Below, piece after piece: positions 1 to 10,811 of a stretch of DNA of 64,000 nucleotides; the stretch's first letter is position 1; each line of letters opens with the position of its first letter. A model generated the notes under the pieces. That model made no database searches. It saw only the letters and a program-made list of their open reading frames with translations, and was not told the origin of the DNA. The DNA lies in NCBI GenBank assembly GCA_934045905.1, contig OW203764.1:21381685-21445684 (forward strand). Reading direction: 5' to 3'. This stretch comes from Leuctra nigra (lineage: Eukaryota; Arthropoda; Insecta; Plecoptera; Leuctridae). The translations under genes and the position numbers were made by a program.

Positions 1-47
1 TTTGTCTGGGACCTAAACCTTAAGAAACCCACAAAATAAACCCTTAC

Positions 48-279
48 CTCGATACAATTGGATTAATAAATTCCTCTGCATTTGTGGGCTTGAATCTCTT
101 CAAAAATAAATATTGTTCTTGCTTACCCAAAGCCTTATCTCCGTTGAAGAGATTATCCATGCTTAGAGTCATCAACTTTGGCGTGGACACAAAAGTATTG
201 TTTCTTGTCACCATATGCAGTTTTCCATTTTTTTTCTTCTTCAAATCAAAGTCGTGGGAGAAGGTGGTCTGCACATCGG
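48..279 (-). CDS. takeout-like exon 5
   Basis: The acceptor is TCCTTGCAG. The frame reads TDVQTTFSHDFDLKKKK, then MDNLFNGDKALG, and stays open to a GTAAGG donor at 47-46. An internal GTAAGC at 126-121 could act as an earlier donor, ending the exon at 127. Confidence 0.75.
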
Positions 280-3200
280 CTGCAAGGACAGACAATCAAT
301 CAGTACAATGTATATTCTGGAAATGACAGTTTCCATCAACTCCGGAACTCACTGAGAGTGATGCGATTGTTTCCGCTGCCACTGATCGGCAAGATCAAGA
401 TGCGTCCCGATGCTGTGTATTTGGCGGTGATGTCAAGCAGTGGTATTTGTAGATCGAATTCCTGATGCTGGTTCTTCAGGTCGATTCTAAATATAAAATT
501 AGGTTTTATTAATTTTAAGTGTTGTTATATAGGTATGTGGAAAATGAAAACTATTAGGCTAAACCGTTGCCTGAACCCGGGACTTCACAATTGCCAGGCA
601 TGAGATTTCAATCCTGTTTTTTGCAGATATTTTTTTTTAAATTTTTTTTACTAAAATCGGTATCTAATTTAGTAATACTAACTGTATTTATGAAATACCT
701 AATTTTGAAGTTGTAATTGAAGTTGGTAGCAAACAAAGCCTTGTCCGTCAAATCACTGAAGAGTAAACCAAATGTGACAACTTCCTTGCCCTTTGTTTGA
801 ACTTTGCCTACACATAATGTCTTTATATTTGCATGATGTATACAATATAAAAATGTAATATTCAGAAACCACTTGCGCAATATGAATTTTCAAAGGTGTT
901 GCCAACTTGGTGCCGGGATGTCCCTCCCCTCCAGGTTTGTTTTCTTTAGAAAATTATCGGATTCGAACTCTTAATATTTCCTTTCAGCAATCAATAAACC
1001 ACACTTCACGCTCAAGGCAGTGAACCAGTTTCATATCAACTCTTAAAATTTGTAATTTTGTCACCAAACAAAATTCAGTATATTCAGTATAGTAGGTACA
1101 GCCATTTCAGTATAGTAGGTGTCTAAACTAATATTTTAGAAAATATCGCCAAATCCAAACTTATGAAACACGGAATCTTGTTCCTGCACCCTCGCGTGTA
1201 CATGATTTCATGTTTATGTACATCATGTACACATCTCTCATGGTTTGTACCTGACGGCAGTGATCTGAGAGTTCTTCATGCCGGCCAGCTGCATGTCCTC
1301 GAACTCGAGGTTGAGTCCGCTCTGTTGGATCGTCATCTTTGTGATGAGGAGAGGGTCCAGCACGGGGATGTTGTACTTGCGATCACCTGGCAACACAGCA
1401 TCCTTTACAGACAAGTGGGCCGCGTAAATCCGTCCAGGCATTTTATTTTATTAGTGATAATGGACTCGTGTATAGTTGAGCGAGCGAAGCGAGCGTCTCC
1501 TTTTGGCTTTTTTGGCACGGACCTTTGTTTGTTTTTTTCTGTGCCTGACGATATACAGGTCAGAGTTTTTCTTCGATCGAGCTGAAATTTTGCACACATG
1601 TAGGTACGTAACATTTCCGATTGTTGCAGACCCCAATTTTTTTGAAATCCATTGATTGGTTCAAATTTTAAAAAAAATATCTTTTGATTGGTTGTTTTGA
1701 TCAATTTGAAATTTTGACAAGTCATTACCACTAACATTTTACCCATTCATACAAAGTGAACAGCCAAATCCTCTGATTGGTTAAAATTTAAAACCATCTT
1801 TACTGTTATTTTTTAAATTTAAACTAGAACCGTTTCACCGATCAACTTAAAACTTTGCATGGTCATTGGGACCAACATTATCTGTGTTTTTGACAATTTT
1901 CAGACAGATCTGTGTTTAAATCCAAAAGTTATTGACATTTTACAGACATATTGCTTGTTGCTATGGATCTATGGATCACGGCGACTTTGACGCCTCAGTT
2001 CCAATGTTCCAAGGTAGTTAGAACTAGAGGTTAGAACAGAAACTTTCAAACGCATGACACTAATAATTAACAGATCGATCTGATATTGTGTACACACACT
2101 AATATCATATGAGTGGTCCCAGGTATATTTTTTGAAGGAGATCTGTGATTTTTGAAAATTAACACGGAACCGTTCAATCAAATAGGTTCAATCGATCAGC
2201 TTAAAACTTTGCATGGTTATTTTGGAATTTTTGAAGATTTTCATACAAGTCAGTGACGAAACTCAAGAATTATTTGCTTTGCTTTTAATAACATTTTCAA
2301 TAGACAGAATTTCGGTTCGAGGTGTTGCGCGTATCCGTGCTCGCTCATCAACGCGTTACCCAGAGCGTTTCCTAGTAAAGTAAGTTCCTTCCAACTGCTC
2401 ATATGACTCTAAAAAAAAATTACATTTTCCAAACTTGCAAAAATACGTTGCTAAGCGAGCCTGCAAAGACAAAACCCTAATGATTTGCAATAGATCAAGG
2501 TGCAGTGTATATGTTACTTTCTCGGTAATTCAATTTTAACAACTATTTGAAGTCATTCGCCAATTGACGATTTTGCTTAAATTTATAAAATTTGTTAACG
2601 GTTCATGTTCACTTTTTTCACAAATCGGAGTTTTATACGAAACAGTGGCGGTTTGTGCATGAGGCAAGGGAGGCTGTGCCTCCCTAAATATTAGAGAAGA
2701 AGAAAGGGATTGCATCGTATTTCACAACTCTTAACTTCATATATAATTGTGTATATCATTTTAATTTTAAATTATATAAATATTAGTATTTTACTTTGAC
2801 TGATTGGTTTAATTCGCCACGCCTATCCCCGACAATGAGTGCGCGCGCTGCTGAATACACGTTAGCCGTATACGCGGACTGCAAGGGAGGCTGAGCTGCT
2901 TACAGCCTCGTGTAGCCTCTGATTTCTACAGGCGAGGGGCAAGCGCGGGAGTGCGGGGTAAGCGCGACGCATGCAGAGCTATGATGACGTCAGGGAGGCG
3001 GCGAACATGCCCGAGAGGCTCCGAGCGAACGACGAAGCTTTCTGCCCGCGCGTTTACTGTAGTATTTTATAATTACGTTTAATATATTTCACGTATTTAT
3101 AAAATATTTTTCTGCCTCCCCACATTTCAAACCCACAAACCGCCACTGATACGAAAACATAGACAGCAAACGAGACAAGTGATAATAATAATATGACAGG

Positions 3201-3893
3201 TCAACAAGAGAAACCTTGTGACCTGTCCCACCAAACAACCGGAAATGAAACAAGTTGACCTGAGCCAAATGTCCACTGCGAGGTACATAATAATTGAAAA
3301 TGAATATATGATCGTACTGAATTAAATTCTTATTGTATGACTGTTTTAGCTTTTGTAGATACGCTCACGATTAAAAATAAGTGCAGTAAGAGATCTTTAA
3401 ATTGCTTTGTTCCTTGTACAAAATCAATTGCATCAAGAAATTAAATGTTATTATTATTTTTATTTCTTTGTAAATAATTAATTCGTTAATTTTGATATGG
3501 TTAATCCACATAAGAAAATAAACTTCTTGAAAATACTTCGGAATGTATTTTGTAAATTTGTGTACTTAAAAAATAATAAATAAAAATATGTAAAAACAAA
3601 AATAAATATTTCTTTACCTTTCGTTACGAAGAAATCTAGTGCAGCATTCCCCTTCCGTTTAGCACACTCATTTAGTTCTGGGTCATTCCGGGAACATGGT
3701 TGTATATATGTTGCTGAAAGAGATAAATTCTTCATAATTTTTGCAAACTGCTAAAAAATTATCCAAATTTAAAAAAAATATATACTTTACACTTACGTAA
3801 TTTGGCGGCATTAAATTGCGTAATACAAAGTGTGAGAATCAGAGCCAACACAAATATTTGCATATTGCTGGACGAAGATGTGATCTTACTCAT
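48..3893 (-). CDS. takeout / juvenile hormone binding protein-like secreted carrier, C-terminus outside window
   Basis: Five exons join in phase on the minus strand: 3797-3893, 3618-3713, 1251-1386, 353-486 and 48-279, giving about 231 residues. The last exon ends in a clean GTAAGG donor, so a final exon lies beyond the window. Residues 1-30 form a signal peptide with a hydrophobic core after MSKITSSSS. The mature start has the family hallmark LPTYIQPC...ELNEC (Cys39 and Cys49, the conserved disulfide pair). Further family marks are IPVLDPLLITKM and, near the end, MDNLFNGDKALG. Takeout/JHBP proteins (TULIP fold) are secreted carriers of small hydrophobic ligands in haemolymph or chemosensory tissue; the ligand here is unknown. 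The ATG at 3893 was chosen because it opens the signal peptide. The segment after NGDKALG is atypical, and an extra intron ending near position 96 cannot be excluded. Confidence 0.88.
353..486 (-). CDS. takeout-like exon 4
   Basis: The exon runs from a TATATTTAG acceptor to a GTGAGT donor. It encodes FDLQIPLLDITAKY and GRILILPISGSGN, typical beta strands of the family. Phase in is 2 and phase out is 1, which fits both neighbours. Confidence 0.87.
1251..1386 (-). CDS. takeout-like exon 3
   Basis: The acceptor GTTGCCAG and donor GTACAA bracket a frame reading GDRKYNIPVLDPLLITKM and a following amphipathic beta-strand region (MQLAGMKNSQITAVR), which matches the central takeout fold. The intron upstream (1387-3617) carries an hAT-like element and a degenerate repeat. 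Confidence 0.87.
1470..2240. repeat. degenerate interspersed repeat with a recurring 'ttttgcac/catgg' module
   Basis: The motif 'cgat...agcT(t/g)AAA..TTTGCA' recurs at about 1578, 1840 and 2195, each time followed by a fresh AT-rich stretch and 'gattggtt'. A related copy lies at 19270-19520. No open frame is maintained. It sits in intron 2 of the takeout-like gene. Confidence 0.5.
2643..3148. mobile_element. nonautonomous hAT-like element, 506 bp, 8-bp TSD
   Basis: The element begins CAGTGGCGGTTTGTG and ends CACAAACCGCCACTG, perfect 15-bp terminal inverted repeats. It is flanked by the exact 8-bp duplication ATACGAAA (2635-2642 and 3149-3156), the hallmark of hAT transposition. No transposase frame is present. 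The interior at about 2820-3060 is clearly richer in GC than the surrounding intron. Confidence 0.92.
3618..3713 (-). CDS. takeout-like exon 2 (conserved Cys pair)
   Basis: The exon follows a CTTTCAG acceptor and encodes PTYIQPCSRNDPELNEC and the start of the helix after it. The two cysteines are the family disulfide pair. The donor is GTAAAG. Confidence 0.87.
3797..3893 (-). CDS. takeout-like exon 1 (signal peptide)
   Basis: This exon encodes 32 residues from the ATG at 3893-3891 through the hydrophobic signal sequence to KL. It ends in a strong GTAAGT donor at 3796-3791, leaving one base of the next codon. Confidence 0.85.
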
Positions 3894-3924
3894 TATATGC
3901 ACTTTAACACTCTTGTGAAGACTT

Positions 3925-3966
3925 GCTACTGGACGCATCGTCCATTCTTCAAGATATATATACGAG
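3925..3966 (-). promoter_or_regulatory. candidate TATA core promoter of the takeout-like gene
   Basis: On the minus strand a TATATATAT tract (about 3964-3956) lies roughly 31 bases upstream of a CCAGT initiator-like site whose A is at 3930. The initiation codon follows 37 bases later. This spacing is that of an insect TATA-Inr promoter, but no transcript start is known. Confidence 0.4.
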
Positions 3967-3971
3967 AACAA

Positions 3972-6038
3972 GCAAGGCTGTCATTCCTCTGCTCAAGGGC
4001 ACATTTCTACGAATAATATAGAAATAATAATAAAACAAGTAACGCATGGTGGGGCAAATTTGAGAGATGTGTAAAGGAAACGATATTGCACGATATAGTA
4101 TGGACTGGACACGTAATCCCAATTTACTATGATGCCGTCATAAATACTTGCATACCTACGTTTACTGGTATAACTTTGTCCTGCACAAATTGATAATACT
4201 ACGTATACCTACCTACACTCTGGAGAGATAGCTAACAACCCCAATAGTTTGCGAGTGATCAATGTGTGGTGCATATACTTATTATGGATAGATCAAATTT
4301 GAAAAGTATTTTGAAATATAAGCTAGAAATGTCAATGAAGTGTAAGTTCCTCACCGATCGAATTTTTTAAAAATATGATTAGCCTACAAGAGATTTATTC
4401 AATACTCTGCTAAATTTTAAACAGATGATTAGGTCTTGCCATGATAACAGCCAATGGCAGTCCTTGAATTACCGTTTAAAACTTAACTACTGGTTTAGCG
4501 GAAGATTAAACAACCTGCTATAAATGCTGGTCTCAATACCAATGCAAAATTTCGTCTCTTTCAACGGGTTATTTTTAATTTTCAACCTATATATATAAGG
4601 GGTTTGAGCTCAAAAACTATATCTACAGGTGCCGGAATGTGCAAAATGTCAGGTTGATTGGTTGATCGGTATGTCATATCCATTCACAAATCGATCAAAC
4701 AGAAAAAGTGGATACATTAAACTAATGTGTAGGTATTTCTTAATTTGGTTGCAAAATGTTTTGATTTACTCTACACTGTCTGCACTCTGCACCGTGGCGT
4801 GGAAGATTCATTACGATGATGATGAACAATAGCCGTATTATGATGGAAGTTGGGAAGGAGACGATCGTAGCCTGTTAGTAGGGAACCTTCCCATCATTTG
4901 GCTCTCGAATCAGTGACATGAAAACACTTCAGTCAGGAAGGACGACGTTAAACGAACCCTGCAGGCCGTCCAGAGTGCAAGCCAAAGAAACCAGAAGAAA
5001 GTTCGGATAAGGTGAAAAGAGTATTGTCAGCATATTTTTTATCAATATACTGACACTTGATTGTCCAGGTGTCCAGATTGTCCAGATTCCAGATCCAGAT
5101 TGTCCACTTGATTGTATCCAGGATGAAACTTTCGGGCGGGGGGATATTATTGAAATTTTGATTCAAGCTAATAACATATTATAAAATATAGTACCTATGT
5201 AAAATCAGGTAAAATATAGTGCAACCGCACCACTAAATGCGTTGTATGAATATAATGAAGCCAGTGGAAGAAAGACAGTAGATACTGCCAGAGTAAGAAG
5301 CTAATCAAAGAACAATCTCAACAATTTTCTCATTGATCCTCAGGAGAACTGGGAAGAAAGTGAACGAAATCTTTTGCATCAATCAAGAAACATTTGGTTG
5401 AGACCGACAATTAATTTTGTCAAAAAAATTAATTTATTCGCAAATGAAAGTAGATTAGGATATTGGTCAGAATATAACAACCTTGATCTGACCTCCATAC
5501 CGGATGTAGAACAAATTAAATCAAAATCCGCCAGATATTTTCAGATTAAAAAGTAAAAATGAGATGCTCGATGGGTACTTGTACTTGGTACCTAGTTTCT
5601 ACTTACAGAGGCAACCCAAGCGGAAGATATGATGTTTCGAATCACAGCATCTGAATTCGCAAGGTTGCTACAAGAAATTAATAATCAGCACTCTTTAATT
5701 CCATGGTTTTTACATTGTACAATAAGGTGAATGTAATTCACCTAAAAATTATAGCAAGTTTACTCCCCATTATTATTGTTTGATAATCGCATTCAGCTAT
5801 AAAATTAAAAGTATAAAATAAGTGTCGATTCCTTAATTCTCTCTTGATTTTTGTTGATTTGGTCATGATTCATGCAATTTGATACACGATTGTATAAAAT
5901 ATTTCTACCTGCATGAACACCATGAATTAAATGCATATTAAATGCTTTATTGTTTATTGCTTTAAATGCTTTAATTATAAGATGTTAGACTTCAGCTCCA
6001 ATTATTACCGATAAATGTAAGTATACCTAGTACATACA
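3972..6038. other. intergenic, no gene seen
   Basis: The stretch is AT-rich and has no frame with splice or codon support. It holds a degraded SINE body (4830-4975) and a short local tandem of GTCCAGATT-like units (about 5068-5118). Confidence 0.6.
4830..4975 (-). repeat. degraded tRNA-SINE body
   Basis: The segment shares 'gggaaggag.cgatcgt', 'accttcccatcatttg' and 'tcaggaaggacg' with the better-preserved SINE at 54061-54340, in the same orientation, but the B-box region is lost. Confidence 0.55.
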
Positions 6039-6413
6039 CAGTGGTCGAATTGTGGGGGAAGGGGGTGCGGGGGGGTGATAGCCCCCCATGGGGAATATAT
6101 TGATGGGCAAGGGCATAAATTGATGGGCAACCTTGCCTCTGCGGGGCAAGGTTTTTGATGCATGCTGCCCACACCTTATTGGAGTGAAAACTGTGATTTT
6201 TTTAAAGTTAAAAATCAAAATACACCTCAGAACGTCTCAAAATTGATTTCAGATTGTCAAAAAAACAAAAAAACGCCCGCGGGGCGGCGTGGGGGGTGCA
6301 CCCTCTACATCCCCCTCAACGCGTGGCAAGTATTGTTCCTTCACTTGCCCCCCTTGGCAGAAATCCGGCCAGTGCCCCATCCCCCCATGGACAAACTTCC
6401 AATTCGACCACTG
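6039..6413. mobile_element. nonautonomous hAT-like element, 375 bp, 8-bp TSD
   Basis: Terminal repeats are CAGTGGTCGAATT and AATTCGACCACTG. The target duplication TACATACA is exact (6031-6038 and 6414-6421). The interior contains the G-rich module also seen near 18.5 kb and 32.4 kb and no coding frame. Confidence 0.9.
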
Positions 6414-6476
6414 TACATACATACGAGTACATCGCAAAATTTTATGTTATATACTAAATTATGTCTATGGACATAG

Positions 6477-6545
6477 GACTGAGGCCATTAGCCTCGCTGC
6501 AGAACAGTGCGACGTTAAGCCCCCCCCCCCCCCCCAAAAAAAAGG
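6477..6545 (+). repeat. SINE tail fragment fused to a C16 run
   Basis: The segment reads CCATTAGCCTCGCTGCAG, then ACAGTGCGACGTTAAGC, followed by 16 C and 8 A. It is the 3' tail module of the SINE family at 34.9 and 54.1 kb. The poly-C run replaces the usual CCCCAGAC. Confidence 0.6.
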
Positions 6546-7017
6546 ACAGTCTCGGTGCAGTTTTATTGATTTTTATAAGTGACTATAAAGAGTGATTTAT
6601 ACGATTCCGTGTCAGAAGCAATATTAAGAATCCGAATCGCAATATAACTCGAACTAGGATTTAAATCAGGACTTCTGTTCGAAGATTCATGCCATGCGGG
6701 ATTTGGTAGTAAACTGTGTGAACTGTCCGACTTGGCTGAGTGGAGCGACCGCTTCTGTAGATGAAGGAGAATGTTTTAGACACCACCTGTTTTAGATCAT
6801 TCGACATAATAAACAGTGAATACGAAAATGGAAAAATACTGTAATTTTAAGAAAATTGAGAAAAACAATACCTCTATTTGAGAAGATATATCAGAGACAT
6901 CATCATGATCGGCATTGATAAGTGATGAAAAATATTGACCAATCAGAATTATAAAAATCAATATAACATTGGGAGGCGGACGCCAATAGAAATACGCTTG
7001 AGATTGACTGTTTTACA

Positions 7018-7400
7018 CATGGGCGTCCGCAGGATTTCTGCCAGGGGGTGGGGGGGGGGGGGCAAGAAGTTTAATGGGGGTCTGGGGATAGGAACGCCAG
7101 TACATTCGGGTCCGGGGCGCACTGCCCCGGAAAAGTGTTGATAATTTGAAAAACTCTATTCCAAGCATGTTGGTGCGTTTTTTTAAATATAAAGCCTAAA
7201 CAGGTGTTCGTATTTGAGCAATAGAAATTAACCCAAAATATCATAGGTGGGGCAAAGTATTCATTTTCGTCGAAATGGAGCAAACAAAACAAACAAAGAA
7301 TATATTTTTTGGCATATTATCAATTTATCATTTCCTTTTTCGGTCTTTTTGGTAATCCAGGGGGGAGGCGCCTCCCCCCTCCCCCGGCCCCTGTGGTTTT
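7018..7400. mobile_element. G-rich interspersed element starting GGGCGTCCGCAGG
   Basis: The left end ATGGGCGTCCGCAGGATTTC recurs at about 32322. The interior 'ggtccggggc..actgccccgga' and 'ttggtgcgttt' recur at 14735-14830. The right end is C-rich and only weakly complementary to the left, and no target duplication is clear. Confidence 0.55.
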
Positions 7401-10400
7401 ATAGCCGAGTGTTGATTTCTTAAACTGCTTTACAAGATGCCATATAATAATATTATGATCTTGCTGTTGTTAATTAAAATGCGAATAATGATGGTTATAA
7501 TTGCTGAATAAGATTGTAAGTGATACTCGGTTCTCATGTAGAAGGATGCAGGTTAAGGTCCGACGTATTGTATACATTGTATTTCTTAGATTCTAATTGA
7601 AGTTTTGGCAGCAAAGTCCTTGTGACTGTTGTGAAGCTACTTAAATCTGATTGTAAACGACCTTTTCGTTTGCAAACTTCAATTCTCTGTAGACTGTATG
7701 TTACTTTAAAATTATATTCTATTTTCTGTTAAAAATGCATGCAATGCATGGCAGTAGCTAAAAGTAAGTACCTTGGTAATTATATTCTTAATGAAATTTT
7801 CTACTCTGTATATAAAGTGATTACGATGCATTCTAAATTCCGCATTGGATATTTGCTTTATGGTTTATTGTGTTGATGAAATAGATGCATTGCTGTGAAC
7901 TAGTTCTTTATTTGTCCCAATTACATACATTTCATTTGAGCAGAGTTCAACAAATTTTGATTCATTATGTTAAATACTTTGACCTCAAGACAGAAATGTG
8001 AATAATTATTAAAGTTAAACACTCACATATTATCTTAATTATAATATTTATTTTGCTATATTTTACCCAGATGGAAGAGGGTGGGTGGGAGCTGCTATTG
8101 ATACTTGGTGTTTCGGTCCTAAAGGAAGCAAGTCAGAAAAGAAGGTGATGCATTTAATAGCTCAAACTTTATGACGTAGTTATATTTAGGAAATAGATAT
8201 TATCTTCATCTTTGACCTTCCAGTTCACGCGACTCTTGACGTAAGAATTTATATAAAGCAATTGTGAACGAGATTGCATCTGTTAGTTTATGTAGTGGGT
8301 ACATAGTGTTCACTATCCAGCAGACTAATTATTGCAAAATTAATTTATTTTATATATTCTAGCTGGTTATCTGATTCCTCCCTTCAATGCGATATAATGC
8401 CAGTTGACATGTAAAAATGTCTGATGAATGGAAAGCAGTCAATAAATCAAGTACTTAGTCACATGGTAGATATATTGTGTGACAATATTTCACATGGGCA
8501 ATACGTACTCATCAATATGACAATATAATCAATAGATATGATCAATTATCAATTGACAATCAATATTGGCTAGTCAATTATGTGCACACTTGCCTATCCC
8601 CATAAAACTTACACTATCAACATTGTTGTTATCATTGCTTTTTTCCTGTTTATTTCTATTTCTTGCTCATATTTAAAAAAAATGTAAGAAGGATGCATTG
8701 AATTGGAAGATCATTGTGTACTTATTATAATTTTATATAAATAATTAATGTCGTCTATTTTGTATTGTTCGGAAAATAAAGAGAATTTGCATTTTAGCAC
8801 GTTTTATGAATTTAATAATATAAATACTTGGCATTTGAAAGCATTTCATCAAAACTTAATCTTCTCACCAGTTTCATTCCAATCATCCCTCTTCTAGATG
8901 ACATTACTTCCGGTTTCATAATAAATGGTATCCGTTTTTTTTTAATATAAAACGACTAATCGGACACCAAAAGTGCACTTCAAGTACAAAATTCCAAATG
9001 GTAGAAATGTACGTTACACCTAGTCCCACTTTACTTATTCCTATTTTTTATCCATAAAAGGATACCCCCAACAACTTCTGAGAAGAAGTAACTTTATAGG
9101 TTTCTATCACCAACCAAAACCCTAATTTATAAACAAACTGACTGACATCAACGGCAAAAGTAAAACAAACCCTCATCTGGGTGTCATTGAATTATGTAGG
9201 TACCTATAATCGTGTGAAATACATAATTGTAATAATGTGCTAAATTGTGAGAGTGAAGTGATAGTGATTTATGCGGGAGAGCCGCTTTGAAGTTTCGAAT
9301 TTTATAGAGTGAATCAGCTTGGTTTGGTACAAATTCTATTTCTCTCGTGAAGCAAACAAGATTTGTTTGACAACAGATAGCTCGCCTCGCCGTAATGTCT
9401 TATGACTAGATCGCGGTTCTAAAAACAAACAGATGAAGCATCATCTCTAAAGACATTCATTAATCATTATACATTTCCAATACATTTGAAGAGACCAGCA
9501 CGCAATTTATTTCAGTAGGCCAATGAATACTTATTTTATTTAGTAAAAATCAATTTTAATTTAATTTCGTGGCACATATTTTGTGTGACTGGAATTTCGG
9601 TATGATGTCAATCTTTGTACTACTCAACCATGGCGCAGCGAAGACTGAATCAAATCAGGCTTTAGACGAATATCTTCTAAATGAGTAAGGACTAAGGAGG
9701 CAAACGATTACCTTAGGAATAGTAATAGAAATATTTTAGTAATTATGGTAATACCATTAATACCTTTAAATAATAAACAACTTTAATTAAATAAAAGAGT
9801 CTGCAATAGAATAGTTTTTTTGATCAACCAGTTCTTTTCTCCTGTATTACTTGTTACCTGTTGTATTTGTTTGTTTTACTTGTGTATTATGCAATTACGT
9901 TATTAATATTTGGTAATCAATGCTTATAGTACATTTTAATTTTTAATAACAGGCATACAATGTCAGATAAAAATCATATCACAATCATAATATCATAAAA
10001 ATCATATTCATAACCTCTTTCAATTTAGGTTCCTATTTTATTTAAAATTGCCATCCGCTTAAAAAGATAATAAGTAATAACATCTCGTCTCGTTGATGTG
10101 GCATGTGCGCTAACTCAAACTCATTCATAACGATTACAGCATTACAAGGAAATACGTTTTAAATTGCGCGGTGTTTACACTGTACCTACGTGTTTGCCAA
10201 CATAGAAAGATATATATCACTACTAGGTGCATTTATTAATTTAGTTGCAAAGAGAATTAAATCTGAATATTGCTTTATTATAAGAGGAAATATGCAATAT
10301 ACAAGTATTTCCTGGTATTCTAAGTTTTAAAACACGCGCATAAAGCTGCTTTTTATGTTGTAAATCCGTTTTTGTGTTGACGTACAGTGATGGTAGTGGT

Positions 10401-10688
10401 AAACCTGTACGCCGTCAGCTGGCTGTGCAGCAGTGCCGAGGTCAGGTCGAGAGTAGCAGAGTATTGAACATTTAATTTACTGAATAAGAATAATATCTTT
10501 TTGCACATTAGTTCTATTTTTATATTATACCGTTTTTTTATTGTATGTAGTTCTAACATACATATGGCTGTCTGTTGCTAACTTGCGAATACGAAGTTAT
10601 TCCATTCTATTAACCAGTGAACGTAGGTCAACAAACAGTCCTACCTGTATACATTTTATTTCCTTTGTCCGGTTCAGTCAGAAAAATC
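7401..10688. other. AT-rich stretch upstream of the PRAS40 gene
   Basis: No gene can be supported. An acceptor-like site at about 8070 is followed by two short open frames to 8141, but neither is recognisable. The region may hold 5' non-coding exons and the promoter of the downstream gene. Confidence 0.5.
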
Positions 10689-10811
10689 ATGATTATTTCT
10701 TGTTTGTGTTTAAATGTGTCAATAAACACGAAATGCTCAACTTTGCAAGACGTCGATGTTACCCAACTCAAATTATCAGGAGTGGAGCAAGCTGATCCAT
10801 TTTTCAAAGAG
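10689..10811 (+). CDS. PRAS40 candidate first coding exon
   Basis: The frame ending LKLSGVEQADPFFKE leads into a GTGAGT donor in phase 0, which fits the next exon. The ATG at 10689 is only one possibility; an upstream exon spliced at about 10674 or 10750 is also possible. Confidence 0.5.

Noticed and set aside
8070..8141. Acceptor-like site and ATG with a short open frame (MEEGGWELL...) before PRAS40
   Set aside because: Two frames are equally open, neither matches a family I know, and the donor phase does not fit the next PRAS40 exon.
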